Shown here piece by piece: positions 1-11,480 of a DNA stretch of 64,000 nucleotides. Source of the DNA: Brachypodius melanocephalos (taxonomy: Eukaryota > Chordata > Aves > Passeriformes > Pycnonotidae). Below the pieces are notes generated by a model, which was not told the DNA's origin, did no database searches, and saw only the letters and a program-made list of their open reading frames with translations. Location of the stretch: contig VZSR01001479.1 of NCBI GenBank assembly GCA_013398615.1, positions 13,661,064-13,725,063 on the forward strand, written 5' to 3'. How positions within the stretch are numbered: the stretch's first letter is position 1; each line of letters starts with the position of its first letter. A program made the translations under genes and the position numbers.

Positions 1-3000
1 GATCCAGGTTTCTGGGGTATCCTAAAGGTCTTTGCTCTAGCAACACCTCTCAAGGAGCCTAGAGGAGCATGTCACAGGGAGGCAGACTGCTCTCAGTAGG
101 AAATGAGAAGTATAATCAGCTGCTCACATCATCTGTGAATGTGTCTTGCACCCACAACCACAAATCACATCTGCAATCTACAGTCAGCATTTCTTAAAAC
201 CTTCACAACACATTTGTAAAAAACATATTGCCACAGCCCACATTGCATGGAGGGTTTTTTTGTTGATCTTCGAATATTCAAGTAAATCAAATGCTAATTC
301 AGTGTAAAGGCCATAAAATAATACATAGCATGACAGTTTATTGCTTTTCATAATATACTTACATTGCTCATTAGAAGAAAATGTGGGTGAAATATCTGGA
401 ACGATTTTTGTTTTTTAACATATGCACTTTGGAGGATTCAGCCTGAGGAATTATTGTCACCTTTGTGTTCCCTTTCTCCTGATCACACGTATACATACAA
501 TCACACACATGCATGCGTTGCTTATGAATCCCTTCAGATGATGCTGATAGGTTGAAGGCAAACTAGCACCAGGTGAGCAAATAGAAATCCTGCAAAACTT
601 TTTGTAAAGACAAATCCCATGAATTTCACTCTTCCTCTTTCTCTCCAGATTATCTAATTCTGTGCTAAGCACTGCGCACATGGTTTCTTTAATGCTACAA
701 CCAATGAAAAATATAAATGCTTGCAAAATACACACACTAGAATCTGTGTGACCTCCAATACTTTTATTGATTGGAGACATCTGAAAAAATACAGTAATGG
801 CATGCTGTTGTAATTAGCATTACAGATTTCCCTGGTTTAAATTAGAGAACGTGCACTGGAAAGTCCAGAAGTTGCATATGAACTGCTTTATGATTCTAAG
901 GTGACTTAACAGCTATTTCCACACTTGCCAAAGACTAGCATTGATTAAGAAAATCCAGTAGACTCTGATGATCCACACTACCCACAACCCTCTCCAGACT
1001 GAAACACCTTCCTCAGGCAGGGAATTCCTCCATGTGATGCTCTGCTGGCTCTCTCCCAGGGGACACACTTGTCCTGTTTGTGGCATGACTCAACTTCTTG
1101 TTGAGTCGACCTTTGCCCCCTTAAATGAAAGGGTTTCATGCCCTGGAAACTGGCTCTCTTAGCAACTTCCACTCAACTAGAACCTTATTCTTCCACAGCA
1201 GCACCAAAGAAACACAGTAAAATACCTGCTCGAATTATTGAAAAAGAATATACTTGGGGAAAAGGAAATGCCAGGCAGACCTAAAGCTCCTAAGCAGGCT
1301 ACATCAAAGGGTGCATTACACAGAGATGGAGGATTAATGTCCATTTATCTAATTAATGTTTTTATAATTTAGCATGCTATTAAAGAGATTTTAGTGAGAA
1401 TAATACTTTCAGATAAAACCACAAATTCTAATCATTAGGCAGCTGTCTCTCCTGATCCTATTATTAAACCACATATCCTGAATAATCTCTGAAAAGTCAG
1501 TACTTTCAGAATATACCAGGAAAGCAAGACATTATTTTCGTCCCGATTTTCAAAAGAAACTTATGGAGAAAGAAAAAACAATATATCAAGAGCTGCACTA
1601 TTTCCTGAACTAAAGTAAAGGGAACAAAACAAAAAGTGAAATGCTTTAAACAATTAAAGGGAATGATTTGCACAGGAAAGAACTTCAGTATGAAAAGTGA
1701 ATAAAAGGAAAACAGGCTAAGAAGACAAAAACACCTGAGGCTGCCTATTCAGCCTTGACCTCAAGTTTTTCTAATGTTTGATTGAGTCTGGTTATTGATC
1801 CTGCAACAATACCCCTAATGATTTCCTCATCTACCATCTAATACTGACATCAAGATCTTAGAAAAGGGGTCAGTTCCCTGCTGAAGTTAAAACAATGACT
1901 GCAAAATACCGAGGAACAAACACAAGTTCAAAAGCAACAACAGAAAATTTGAAAGTCCTTACATTTCCACGCTGAACGTAGAGACAGGCTCTCTCCTTGC
2001 ACAATTGCCCTGTCAAACAGGTGTCTGATGCTTTAATTCACATTAAACAGCAGTCACCCATCAGAGCTCTAACAGGCTGTGGCAAACTCCCCTTCTGCTT
2101 GGGCCTGGTAGGAAGGAAGAAAACAAACTCCTGTTTATTGTAAAATGTCTTGGAGTGTGGAAAATGTTCAGAAGTCCTAGCAAAGCATTTGAGGAGAGAT
2201 CCTTAAAAACACAAAAGTATCTTATCCCTTTATGAGCTAATGAGAATCCAGCTTCAAACCTGACCCTTGGCCCCACTGCACAGAGTATTTGGCTTCTGCT
2301 CCTGATCTGGTCTGACCACGTGCTTCTCACAAAGCCCTTTACTTCAGAGAAGATTTTCCAGCATTATACTCAAAATAAAGATACAGGCTCCTCTTTGCAA
2401 AGGGGCTTGGAATTAAACTTTACTCCTTTGGTGGAGAAAAGGTATTGAATTTGTGCCTGAAGTCAGGCTCCTCTCCAGAGGCCAAAGCAAGACTGGAGCA
2501 GGGGGCACCATTCCCATCCCTTGCAATGAGGGTGTTGGAGCAAGCTGGATGTGGAGGCAATGGGGCATTCACAGCCCCACAGTGGTCTGCTTGAGTTGTA
2601 CTTCAAGGACAAGAAGGTGTTTGTTGCAGTGACTTAACACCATCAGTTGATCAAAATAAAAAAATACATTTTAAGGGAATATATTAAAATCTCTGTTTTG
2701 GTAGTTTGAGCCTTGGAAGTTGTGTCAACAGATCAAAGTTCATGAGATTTTAAGTTTAAAAGATTTCATGGCTTTTTTTCTTGACATACTGTTTGTGTCT
2801 AGGATGATACCAGAAAGAAGAAAAAGTACACCAACTTACAAGCTGAAGCAAAAGACCTCCAGCATCTCCAAAACTTTGCACATGAGGCCCAAAAATCTCT
2901 TTGCAAATATTAGGGAAATAACCTTTATATCACCAACAATATGGTGGGTATCTTATTCCTATTTTATGGACGGTGAAAACAAATTAGAAAGAAGCTGTCC

Positions 3001-5044
3001 TTGATTAATGTTATGTTTCTGTCTGGCATTAGAGAGAAGTTACTTTTTCCCCCCACACTCTTTTGTGCACAATGATACATCACATTCAGCCCAAACTTCA
3101 AGCCCTCCAAAAGAGCCCTCAAGACAGACAGACCCCCCCACCCCATGCTGACCCAAACTGCCCATGACACAGTGGGGTAAGATTCGGTCCTGCCTGCACA
3201 GAGGACTGAGCCAAAATGACCATTTACTCTCCAGATCTAGGTCTTAGGGGAAAGGCAAACAAAAAGAGCTACCAATAACACCATTTCCTGCAACACTGGT
3301 CATTTATGTCTTTGACTCATTTCTGGGGAGCAAAGACCTTGTGTTTGCACAGCCCTTGAGAGACATGGTGTCTGCTACCCTCTTATTTCTTCTTTCTCCT
3401 TTCTTATTTCTTTTTCTCCATTGTCCTTCAGCTGCTCTAACTCAGTGCAAAATGCTACTTGAAGAGTTTTGGGGTATTGCTTTCCACAGCAAGAATTGCA
3501 CAGCTGAGTTAGAACTTACTGCCTGTACAGCAGAAAAATAAACCGGGCTAAGGTTTCTTCAGTTCAGCAGTAATGGAGTGGGATTTCTTTTAATTTAGTT
3601 AAATACTGTTGCTTGACAGAATGAAATCTGATCTCTAAGGTAGAGATAAAAACTGGTGGACACAGTGCAAACTATTTGGGGTTTTTAATTATTTTTCTGG
3701 TGAATTATCCTAATTAAATTTGTCAGACAATCATAGGATATACCACTTGTGTAGAAACTGATAATAGCTGGCCATTTGTCTCCTGCCTAGTAGCTATTAA
3801 ATTCTCTAGATAAAAATCACATGAACTGGAAAAGCAGCATTCAAAATATTGAAGTTGATGTACAATCACCTAATTAACTTTTTCTTAAGCACTTGGAGAA
3901 AGATGGAGTAAGTGGAGAAATAGTGTAATTTACAGAGCTTTTGCCAAATGATGCTGTTGGTCACACCCAGGGTAGTACATGAACGCATTTCTGGACGAAG
4001 AACCTGGCACAAGATATTGTTTGGAAAAGGGAGGGAAGGGAAGACAAGGCAAGGCAAGGCAATGCAAAGAGCTTTCTAACTCTTTTTCAGTTTGTGTTAA
4101 CAGATAATTGGCCATCTATTGGACAGAATATTACTTCACCATCCTAGTAACTTGGCTGCACATAAAAAATCTTTTTATGCTGCAGCTTGGCTCTGAACCA
4201 TTAACTTTTTTCTTAATAACAGTAATAAAATGAAAGTCTGTCCACAATTAATTCCCCTTCAGCAACCTAAAATATGTAGCCTCCTTTGGAATTCTATTAA
4301 ACTCAGTGGTTTCTGATGGATATTATTTATACTTCCATGTATGCAAACAGCCACTCATCAGGTTTTTGATAGATACTATTAGGAATTTATATTGTACATG
4401 TCTAAGCTTCTATTTCAGACCTCTGTGATCATATTGAAGAAAAGGTTTTTTGACCTCAGAAACTGTCATTTGTAATTTCATACACCAGCTTTAGTTAGCA
4501 AATAGCTTTCTCAGTTGAATTCAATTTTTTTTCTGTGTAATGGCCAAATGTCTGTTACTGATAGAGATACCAGAAAGCAAGAAGTAAGACCAGAATAAAA
4601 ATACTGAATGGCTTTATTCTAGTTAAGTTCCTTGACAGAATGATTTTGAAAAATAGGCATCTTAAAACTTCCAGTAACACAAATACTCCACATATGTTTG
4701 AGAACTGCCTTTTTTTTCCCCATGCAGGATGCCAAGAACCATGGCCTGACCCTCGTGACAGTGCCCTGTTGCTCCTCCTGAGCTTCCAAGCCATATTTGT
4801 GGCTTCTAGGGAACATGTGCTGTCCCTCTCCCCAGCCTGTCTGCAGGAAGGCAATGGGACAAGGCATAACCATGCTGCTGCTGCAGCAGTCCAGGAAGAC
4901 TAATTGGAGTCAGAAGATTTGTCTGAGCTCCACTAGGAGACCAAAGGAGTGCCTGGAGAGACACTCCAGAGGCACTGCAGAGTAAGGGATAAGTGTAGCT
5001 CTCCATGCATGATGTGGCAGTTCTCCATGCATGCTTCCCAGGGC
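1..5044. other. AT-rich non-coding stretch, no gene recognised
   Basis: No open frame here exceeds about 107 codons, none resembles a known protein, and none is flanked by a convincing splice pattern. Small visible features are a short GGCAA-type tandem run near 4041-4062, TAATTA-containing AT-rich blocks (for example around 1350-1385) and a 12-bp direct repeat (TCTCCATGCATG at 5000-5011 and 5022-5033) just before the LTR. I see nothing else to annotate. Confidence 0.7.
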
Positions 5045-5049
5045 ACCTG
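5045..5049. repeat. Target-site duplication, left copy (ACCTG)
   Basis: ACCTG lies immediately left of the LTR and is repeated exactly at 5630-5634 on the right. A 5-bp duplication is typical of the ERVL-like group (class III / ERV3) and of some other retroviral integrases. Confidence 0.9.
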
Positions 5050-5629
5050 TGCCATGGTTTAAACCCAGAGAGCAGCTCAGCCCCACACAGCCGCTCACTC
5101 ACACCCCCACGGCAGGGCAGAGGAGAGAACTGAAAGGCTAAAACTGAGAAAACTCATGGGTTGAGAGAAAGAGGGCTTAACAGGTAAAGCAAAAGACACA
5201 CAGGCAAGCAATGCAAAATAAGGAATTAATTCACCACTTCCCATTGGCAGCCAGGTGTGCAGCTTCTTCAGGAGAGCAGGGCTCTATCCTGCATAATGGT
5301 CACTTGGAAAGACAAGTGCCATCACTCTGAATGTTCCCTCTCTTCCCTCTCCTTCCCCTAGCTTTATATGCCGTACGGTATGTAATATCCCTTTAGTCAC
5401 TTGGGGTCAGATGTCCTGGTGTCCCCTCCCAGCTTGCTGTGCCCCTCCAGCCTCCTCTCTGGTGGGGTGTTACAAGGAGCAGAAATGGCCTTGGCTCAGT
5501 GCAAACTCTGCTCAGCTGTAACCAAAACATCCCTGTATTACCAGCACAGTTTCCAGCACAAATCCAAAACACAGTCCCACACTTGCTACTATGAAGAAAA
5601 TTAACTCTATCCCAGCCAAACCCAGCTCA
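5050..5629 (-). mobile_element. Solo LTR of an avian endogenous retrovirus, ERVL-like
   Basis: This is a 580-bp LTR read on the minus strand. It starts with TG (complement of 5628-5629), ends with CA (complement of 5050-5051) and is bounded by identical ACCTG duplications, so both edges are fixed. The first 45 or so bases on the minus strand (TTTGGCTGGGATAGAGTTAA and following) match, from memory, the start of a very common bird LTR family. A TATA box (CATATAAAG) lies at 5362-5370. The segment where I expect an ATTAAA-like poly(A) signal appears mutated here. No gag, pol or env lies next to it, and there is only one LTR between the duplications, so the provirus was probably lost by LTR-LTR recombination. 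The ERVL assignment rests on the 5-bp duplication and on recall; the exact family name is not certain. Confidence 0.92.
5361..5370 (-). promoter_or_regulatory. LTR TATA box
   Basis: GCTTTATATG on the plus strand reads CATATAAAGC on the minus strand, in the middle of the LTR where the U3/R promoter is expected. It appears intact. Whether it is active cannot be judged from sequence. Confidence 0.6.
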
Positions 5630-5634
5630 ACCTG
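5630..5634. repeat. Target-site duplication, right copy (ACCTG)
   Basis: This is the exact partner of 5045-5049, directly after the CA/TG boundary of the LTR. An unmutated duplication fits a fairly recent insertion, although five bases are too few to date it. Confidence 0.9.
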
Positions 5635-6330
5635 CCTTTCACCGTAGTCATTCAACCAGACCAGAGAATATGGCTCCAAATGTTTGTCAGCAGCTGCACA
5701 CTGATGAGCTGTTTTAGATGCAGCTGTCTGGAGAACTACAGGTTTGCATGGTCACTCAAGAATTTAAATCTTTTTCACCCATTTATTCACAGAACAATTA
5801 CTGGGGGAGTGTGGAAGGGAGCAGTCTTGAATTCTGGTTTCTGCTCTCCACGACCCTGATGTGTAACCAGCTCATCAGGGAAATGCATTTCAGCCACGGC
5901 ACGGGAACCGGGAGCGGGGATACGGCCCTCAGGCCCAGGGCCAGCCTCACAGAGTTCCTTACTGCTGCCAGCTCCTGCTGGGGCAATGCAGGTACACAGG
6001 GGCTGTGTGGGGCTGCCCATGGCCTCAGCCTGGTGTCCCGAGTGGCAGGAGACCTCACCTCTGTCTGGCTGAGCAGCAGGAGCCGTGTCTGTGCTGTTGT
6101 TTTGTTGGGCTGGCTCCTGCACATCCCGGCCAAGGCCTTCCAGGGCAGGTCTGCAGGCTCTCAGCAGTGTCAGTGGCCAGCGAGGGCAAGGAGGCCCAAA
6201 CCTCCTGACATTCCATGTCTCTGGCAGCAAGAAACCTTGTGGCTCACATCAGGACAGCTCTAAGTACAGGGAGAATGCAAACTCTGGTCACCCCCAGCTG
6301 ATTTAGGCCCAGTGCAAAGGTACTTGCTTG
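5635..6330. other. GC-richer non-coding stretch beside the LTR
   Basis: Local GC is clearly higher than in the flanks between about 5870 and 6300, so stop codons are rarer and several overlapping frames stay open on both strands (up to 181 codons at 5718-6263). None of the translations resembles a known protein. The openness of competing frames on both strands argues for a composition effect. It could be unannotated repeat or unique DNA. Confidence 0.5.
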
Positions 6331-9300
6331 GTGCCTGAAGCCTTAAGAAAGTGAGGAGTGCGTGTTTTTATTGCATTTCTCCCCGCAGACATTCCATGTC
6401 ACTCCATCCTCCTACCCTTCTTAACTCTCCCTTGTTTTCAATTTCTTCCCAGTGACCAGAGACCCAGCTGCTGGTGTGGCCAGAGCCATGGCAGGAAGAA
6501 CAACCTTCACATTCCCAGATACGCCCCTCTCCGTACAGCACAACTGCACTGGCTGGTCATGCTGTTAGATCATATTGCAAATTCATGTCTAATTTGACCC
6601 TGAGGTCTCCTCCAGCATTGCTGCTTTCTAGGATTCTCCCTCCCTTTGGATGTCTGTGTTTCAAATTACGTTTCCCTGGGTGTACTGTGTTACATTTTCC
6701 CATGAATGCCATTGTTACTTTCCAGCTCTATATTTTAAATCACACTACTACATTTTAATTACTACTACATTTATTACCTCGGTTTTCATTAATGCACTCA
6801 GCTCCTTCAGATGTATGAGAGTAAGGACTGTGAAAATAGAATTATAGTACTATCTGTGGCTTCTTCACTTTTGCAATTATACAGCACATTTTCTCTCTCT
6901 CTGTGAAAGCATTGAAGACACACAGGAAATGTTCCCTATATGACACAAGCTGTTAGATTGTACCTTTCCCAGCTTCCATTGGCATCTCTTCAGAATCTCT
7001 TGCCTTCAGAGTCAGTTTTTAACCACTGCATCAGGCTCATTTTAAAGTACTTGAAGAAAGAGACCTCAGAAACACCATCTGCCATGACTTCAATGAATTT
7101 TACACCGTGAAAAGTTCCTTATTTTCTTAGACTGGATCTATACTGATTTTAGGATATTTTGCAAAGGAAATTCCTTGTGTGATGAGTTATTTGGTTTCCA
7201 CACATTCCCATCTCAGAGGTGATGTCCCCTGAGGCTTGGAGCCTGATGCAGCAATCAGTTGCAGAGACAACAACCAGATGAACCTTACCAGGACTGGACA
7301 CCAGTTTTAGTGAAGTTAAACTCTAGACTGCTGTTGGCTTAGTCAGCAATTGCTTTGTCTGCAGCTTATTTGGCATTAGGCTTTCTCTCAGTTTTCGTTA
7401 CAATTTTGATTTAATTTAATATTTATACTTCAGTAAAAGTCCACTGTCTAAGTCAAGGAAACAGTATTTTCTTTACTCTGAGAGACAATCATGAGATATT
7501 TGTAAGCTTTTGGGTTTTTTTCCTGACTAATCAGAATGGGATCTCAGACTACATCTCCCTTGTCTTCCAAAGGATCAAAATGCTGTGCTACTGAAAGTCG
7601 TGGGCATGGTAGAGTTACCGCTAATAAAGAAATTCAGAACAGATGTAACATTGTATTCTTAAAACAGAACTATTAAGGCAGCTTTACAGGACAGAACAAT
7701 AGGGTGGGGAAACCTAAAGTATATGTAATATATTGTAACAAGTTTTAGAAAATTTGATGTTATACAAGTGGTACAAAAGGAAGGGATAAGAACTGAATTA
7801 CCTTTTCTGCTGCATATCCTGTGCGTCCACAGTTCACATCAGCCATTCTAGAACCCCACATATTTGGCGGGGTCTTGAATTTGCTATTTGTGAACAGTTC
7901 CTAGATCAAACATGTGCACTCAGGGCAAGCTTCCTCTGGGGTTTCCAGGGCTCTTGAGAGAACTAAAATCGCAAAGAAAATAGATTCACATAATTTGCTT
8001 TGATTTCACATCAGCTTTGATTTCACTGTCTCAAGGTGCTTTCAAATTTTATCCCAACTGTTCACAGAATTAGTTCAAATGCTCTTTGCTGTGCTTTCAG
8101 TCAAATGTTTCTGTTGAAAATCCAGCATGACAGAAAAGTAAATAAAAAGGAATTATTTTTGAAATAAAAGTGCAAACAAAACCAGTGATTTCTCAACACC
8201 ATATTTTGTGAACAATACCTCCATCATAAAAATATTTTTAAAAGCCGCCCTCTCATCAGATGAGTGCCAAGGAGCTACCAGTTACCTCTTGGCCATGGTA
8301 CTGCTCAAAAAATGCTATAATGTCACTGGCTATGGGCCCAGTCCTCCATTTTAAAGACAACCCCTGGCTGGTGGTGGGATGCTGCTGCACTTTTGCTGCT
8401 CTATTCCAGTTTTTCCAACAACCAGCAGAGGGAATGTATTTCAATGTTCAGACTTTCCTCAGTGTTGAACACGACTGGGAAGACCAGCAGTATAACTGGA
8501 GCATTGGTGGCAGTGTTTATCAGTGTATAATCCTCTGTAGTCAGGTCCAAATCTCATAATGCATAAAGGCATCAAAGGTTTTGCTTTTCCCAAGAGTCAG
8601 ATGTTTTGTTCCTAAAGCAAACATTATAAAAAAAAAAAAAAAAAAGAAAGAGGACACATCCCATGATTCCATTCCCACAGGCCAGATTTTATTCTCATTT
8701 GCTCTAAAACCAGGAACATCAATAAAGTGGCACCAGTCCGACTGTGCTTAGAATCAAATTTCTAACCTTGCACTTTCAGATAACTCACAGCATTGAAATA
8801 ATGCGGTGGTAACATCAGGTTAAATCCTGTCTCACTCAATTTTGCCAGACTATTTTCCGTCACCTTCAGTGGGGCCAGGATTCCACACAGAATATTTTGC
8901 TTTCTTTAGGGGAAGAATTCGCAGTCACTCATCTGAAGGAAAGTACACCAACTTGCTGAAAGCACTGCCTGTGCCGAGCACAGAAACACCAACAGGAAGC
9001 AATTGGCTGCATTAATCTTCACTGTTGGTTTTTGAAGTAAAATTGCAGAGAGTTTTTTCCTCTGCCTTTACTTCTCATCTTTGCAACAACCTAGACATGC
9101 TTTAAACCTAATCCGTGTGCAGAACAGGGTTAAAATATAAAATATCACAAACCCAAATCCCTACACCAAGAGACCGGGGACTTGGGGAGTGAAACTGCTA
9201 AATGCGTCTTGTCAGTCTAGAAACTATTCCCTGGCTAAACCTGCTCATTTCAGAGATTTATTTTGCTAGAAAGGATTTTAATCTTCACATTTCAGTTCCT

Positions 9301-11134
9301 CAGAGGAGGCAAAAACCTTCCAAGTGCGGAGTCTGCAGCAGCGGTGAATCAACTATTGTAATACGCTGCCTCTTAAAATACTTCAGGGTAGTCAGGCATT
9401 AGGGAGGCTCCTATTTTGTGTGAACTGATCAAATACAGATGTTGCCAAAGAGCTGACCTTATTGACCGTGACTTAACTGGAGATTGAATGGCAGACAGAC
9501 GGTCAGTAGTAGGGTGAAACTATGTTTTGGCGGTAGGGTGTAAATGTATATACAGTTTACAGGATGTGAATGACACCCAGCAAACATCTGTTCTATTGAT
9601 AAATACTTGTTTTACTTCCAAAAAATTTTATCCCAGGGAAACATTGTGTGTATATATATATAAAAAAATATATAAACATATTCTGTTCAATATTGTTAGG
9701 TGTCTTGTGTGCATGTCGTGGTCCTGGAAAATCCGTGAAATAGAAAAATATTAAAAAGTGGTACTAACTTTTCTTTCTTCCTGCAGTATCAGATTTCATA
9801 TAAAACTCATCAGCTGAGCTGAGTATTAGTCTTGATCAATGGCAGGAAACCAGGGGATCAAATGTTAATAAATCAGAAACAGATACCTCCACTTGAGCAG
9901 AGATATATCACCAACCTGAAAAATAGGGCAAATTATTTGACAAATTTTATATGCATATACCTAGAGGAAAAAAGAAAAGCTTTTCATAAGATTCCTTGAA
10001 AGCTGAAACAAAGGACAAATGTGGAGAAAAAGTAACCTAATAAGGTAATAGACATAGAACATGAAGTCAAAGAGTCCTAAAAACACCTTTGTTTTCTTTT
10101 GGATTGACATAATAAAAAAAGATTAAATGAAAAGGATTTTGCTAATACAAACCCAACATATTTCTATTTGCAAATTAGCTCTGTCCTACTGCTATGTGCT
10201 CCTCGGTGAGGGTAGTGCAGTAACAGACTAGGCCTGGTCTAGTGTGTCCTTACCTTTTCTCAAGAGCTAAATAGTAACATCACAATTACAGCAAAAAATG
10301 TACACCAGGTCTGAAGTGCTCAGAGAAACACAGTGCTCCCAGTATCTTGGAAACTTGTATAGGCACAAGGACCAGCTGTTACTTTAATGTTTTTAAGGTG
10401 TGATGCTTAACTCTGTTAGCTAAAGTTCCTTATATTAATTTCAGACAAGTACCCTTGGAGTGTGGCCCTCTCTTCAAATTGAAGCTATTTGCTCCTGTGC
10501 ATAACCTACTAAATTTAATTAGAAAATCCTGGTAGGCCAGCAGGACAGAATTTCCCTTCCTTCCTATTTTTCCCTTACGCAATATATCACCTAGAGTAAT
10601 TAGGACCGGCGAGGGATCATCTTCACTGGATTAACCTTAACTAAATTGTGTGCATTCAACATGTGCTCTTTTGATTAACTTGAGCCTGGACTGCTGCCTG
10701 TGGTACACCCACCTTGTAATTCTACACACTTAATTAATTTCAGATGAACCGCGAAAAGGATATGCTGAATTCTCCAATTAATAAACTGATATTTGTTAAT
10801 GTGTTTTAGCTTAACTTTTAATTTTCTTCCTGTGTAGGGATAGGAAAAACAGAAAATAGGAGAGGGGTGGAAGGGAACAAGCTTTGCCAACAAGCTTGTA
10901 ATGATTTTTCAGGGCCTGATCCTGCAGCAGTCTAAGCAGATAACTTTCCCCCCAACAAGGAGAGGAATTTTGGCAAAAGGATCAGTCCCTACATTTAAAG
11001 TATAAAATGCAATAGGCAGGAACAGGATTTTTTTTTTCTCTTTCGAAATGATAAATAAGCATTATTTAAAACCTCCTCACCTTAACTCAGTTTTCCATAT
11101 GGTTTCACTCATGCGTGGGTTTTCCTCATTATTA
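6331..11134. other. AT-rich non-coding stretch
   Basis: No coding frame is recognised. It contains an A18 run at 8628-8645, a short TA-rich run near 9650-9680, the first copy of a 42-bp duplicated motif (8307-8348) and TAATTA-rich DNA near 10735-10800. I see no gene. Confidence 0.65.
8307..8348. repeat. 42-bp dispersed motif, copy 1
   Basis: It starts AAAAAATGCTATAATG and ends with GGGCCCAGTCCTCCA. It matches 11135-11176 at 40 of 42 positions in the same orientation. The flanks on either side do not align, so the similarity is confined to this block. It may be two fragments of one old interspersed repeat. I cannot name the family. Confidence 0.75.
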
Positions 11135-11480
11135 AAAAAATACTATAATGTCACTGGCTATGGGCCCAATCCTCCAGGCCTTAGTCCCACAGGCTAAGGC
11201 TATTTTTCTCTTCCCTACTGTCATGGGGAGCTGCCTAACAGCCCCATCCTCGATGCATTTGCCCAGATAAGTAACTTTGCTTTTGAATCTAGCCCTTGTG
11301 AATTCAATAGTATTTATCAGAGGAATTGAATTACTCATGTTGAAAAATATTTGCAGGAATAGATCCTAAAAATGTTACTGAAAACACTGAGAAACATCCA
11401 AAGGAAGACACGAGGGAAAGACTTCTTCCTAGTTCTTTTTGAACAGAATTAATTAATTCTGTTACTAATTATTAAGCAGA
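10700..11480. promoter_or_regulatory. TAATTA-rich block, possible enhancer
   Basis: Several homeodomain-type cores occur here: TTAATTAATT near 10731, CCAATTAATAAA near 10776, and AATTAATTAATT followed by ACTAATTATTAA near 11448-11475. Clusters like this occur in conserved vertebrate enhancers, but they also occur by chance in AT-rich DNA. No conservation data are available, so this is only a candidate. Confidence 0.2.
11135..11176. repeat. 42-bp dispersed motif, copy 2
   Basis: This is the partner of 8307-8348. The two copies differ only by G/A at two positions. The conserved core includes TGTCACTGGCTATGGGCCCA. The downstream sequence diverges at once. Confidence 0.75.

Noticed and set aside
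3866..4115. Overlapping minus-strand frames with repeated Leu/Pro/Cys
   Set aside because: The repetition comes from the GGCAA-type tandem run near 4041-4062.
5718..6263. 181-codon open frame beside the LTR
   Set aside because: The region is GC-rich with overlapping open frames on both strands. There is no motif and no gag/pol/env similarity despite the neighbouring LTR.
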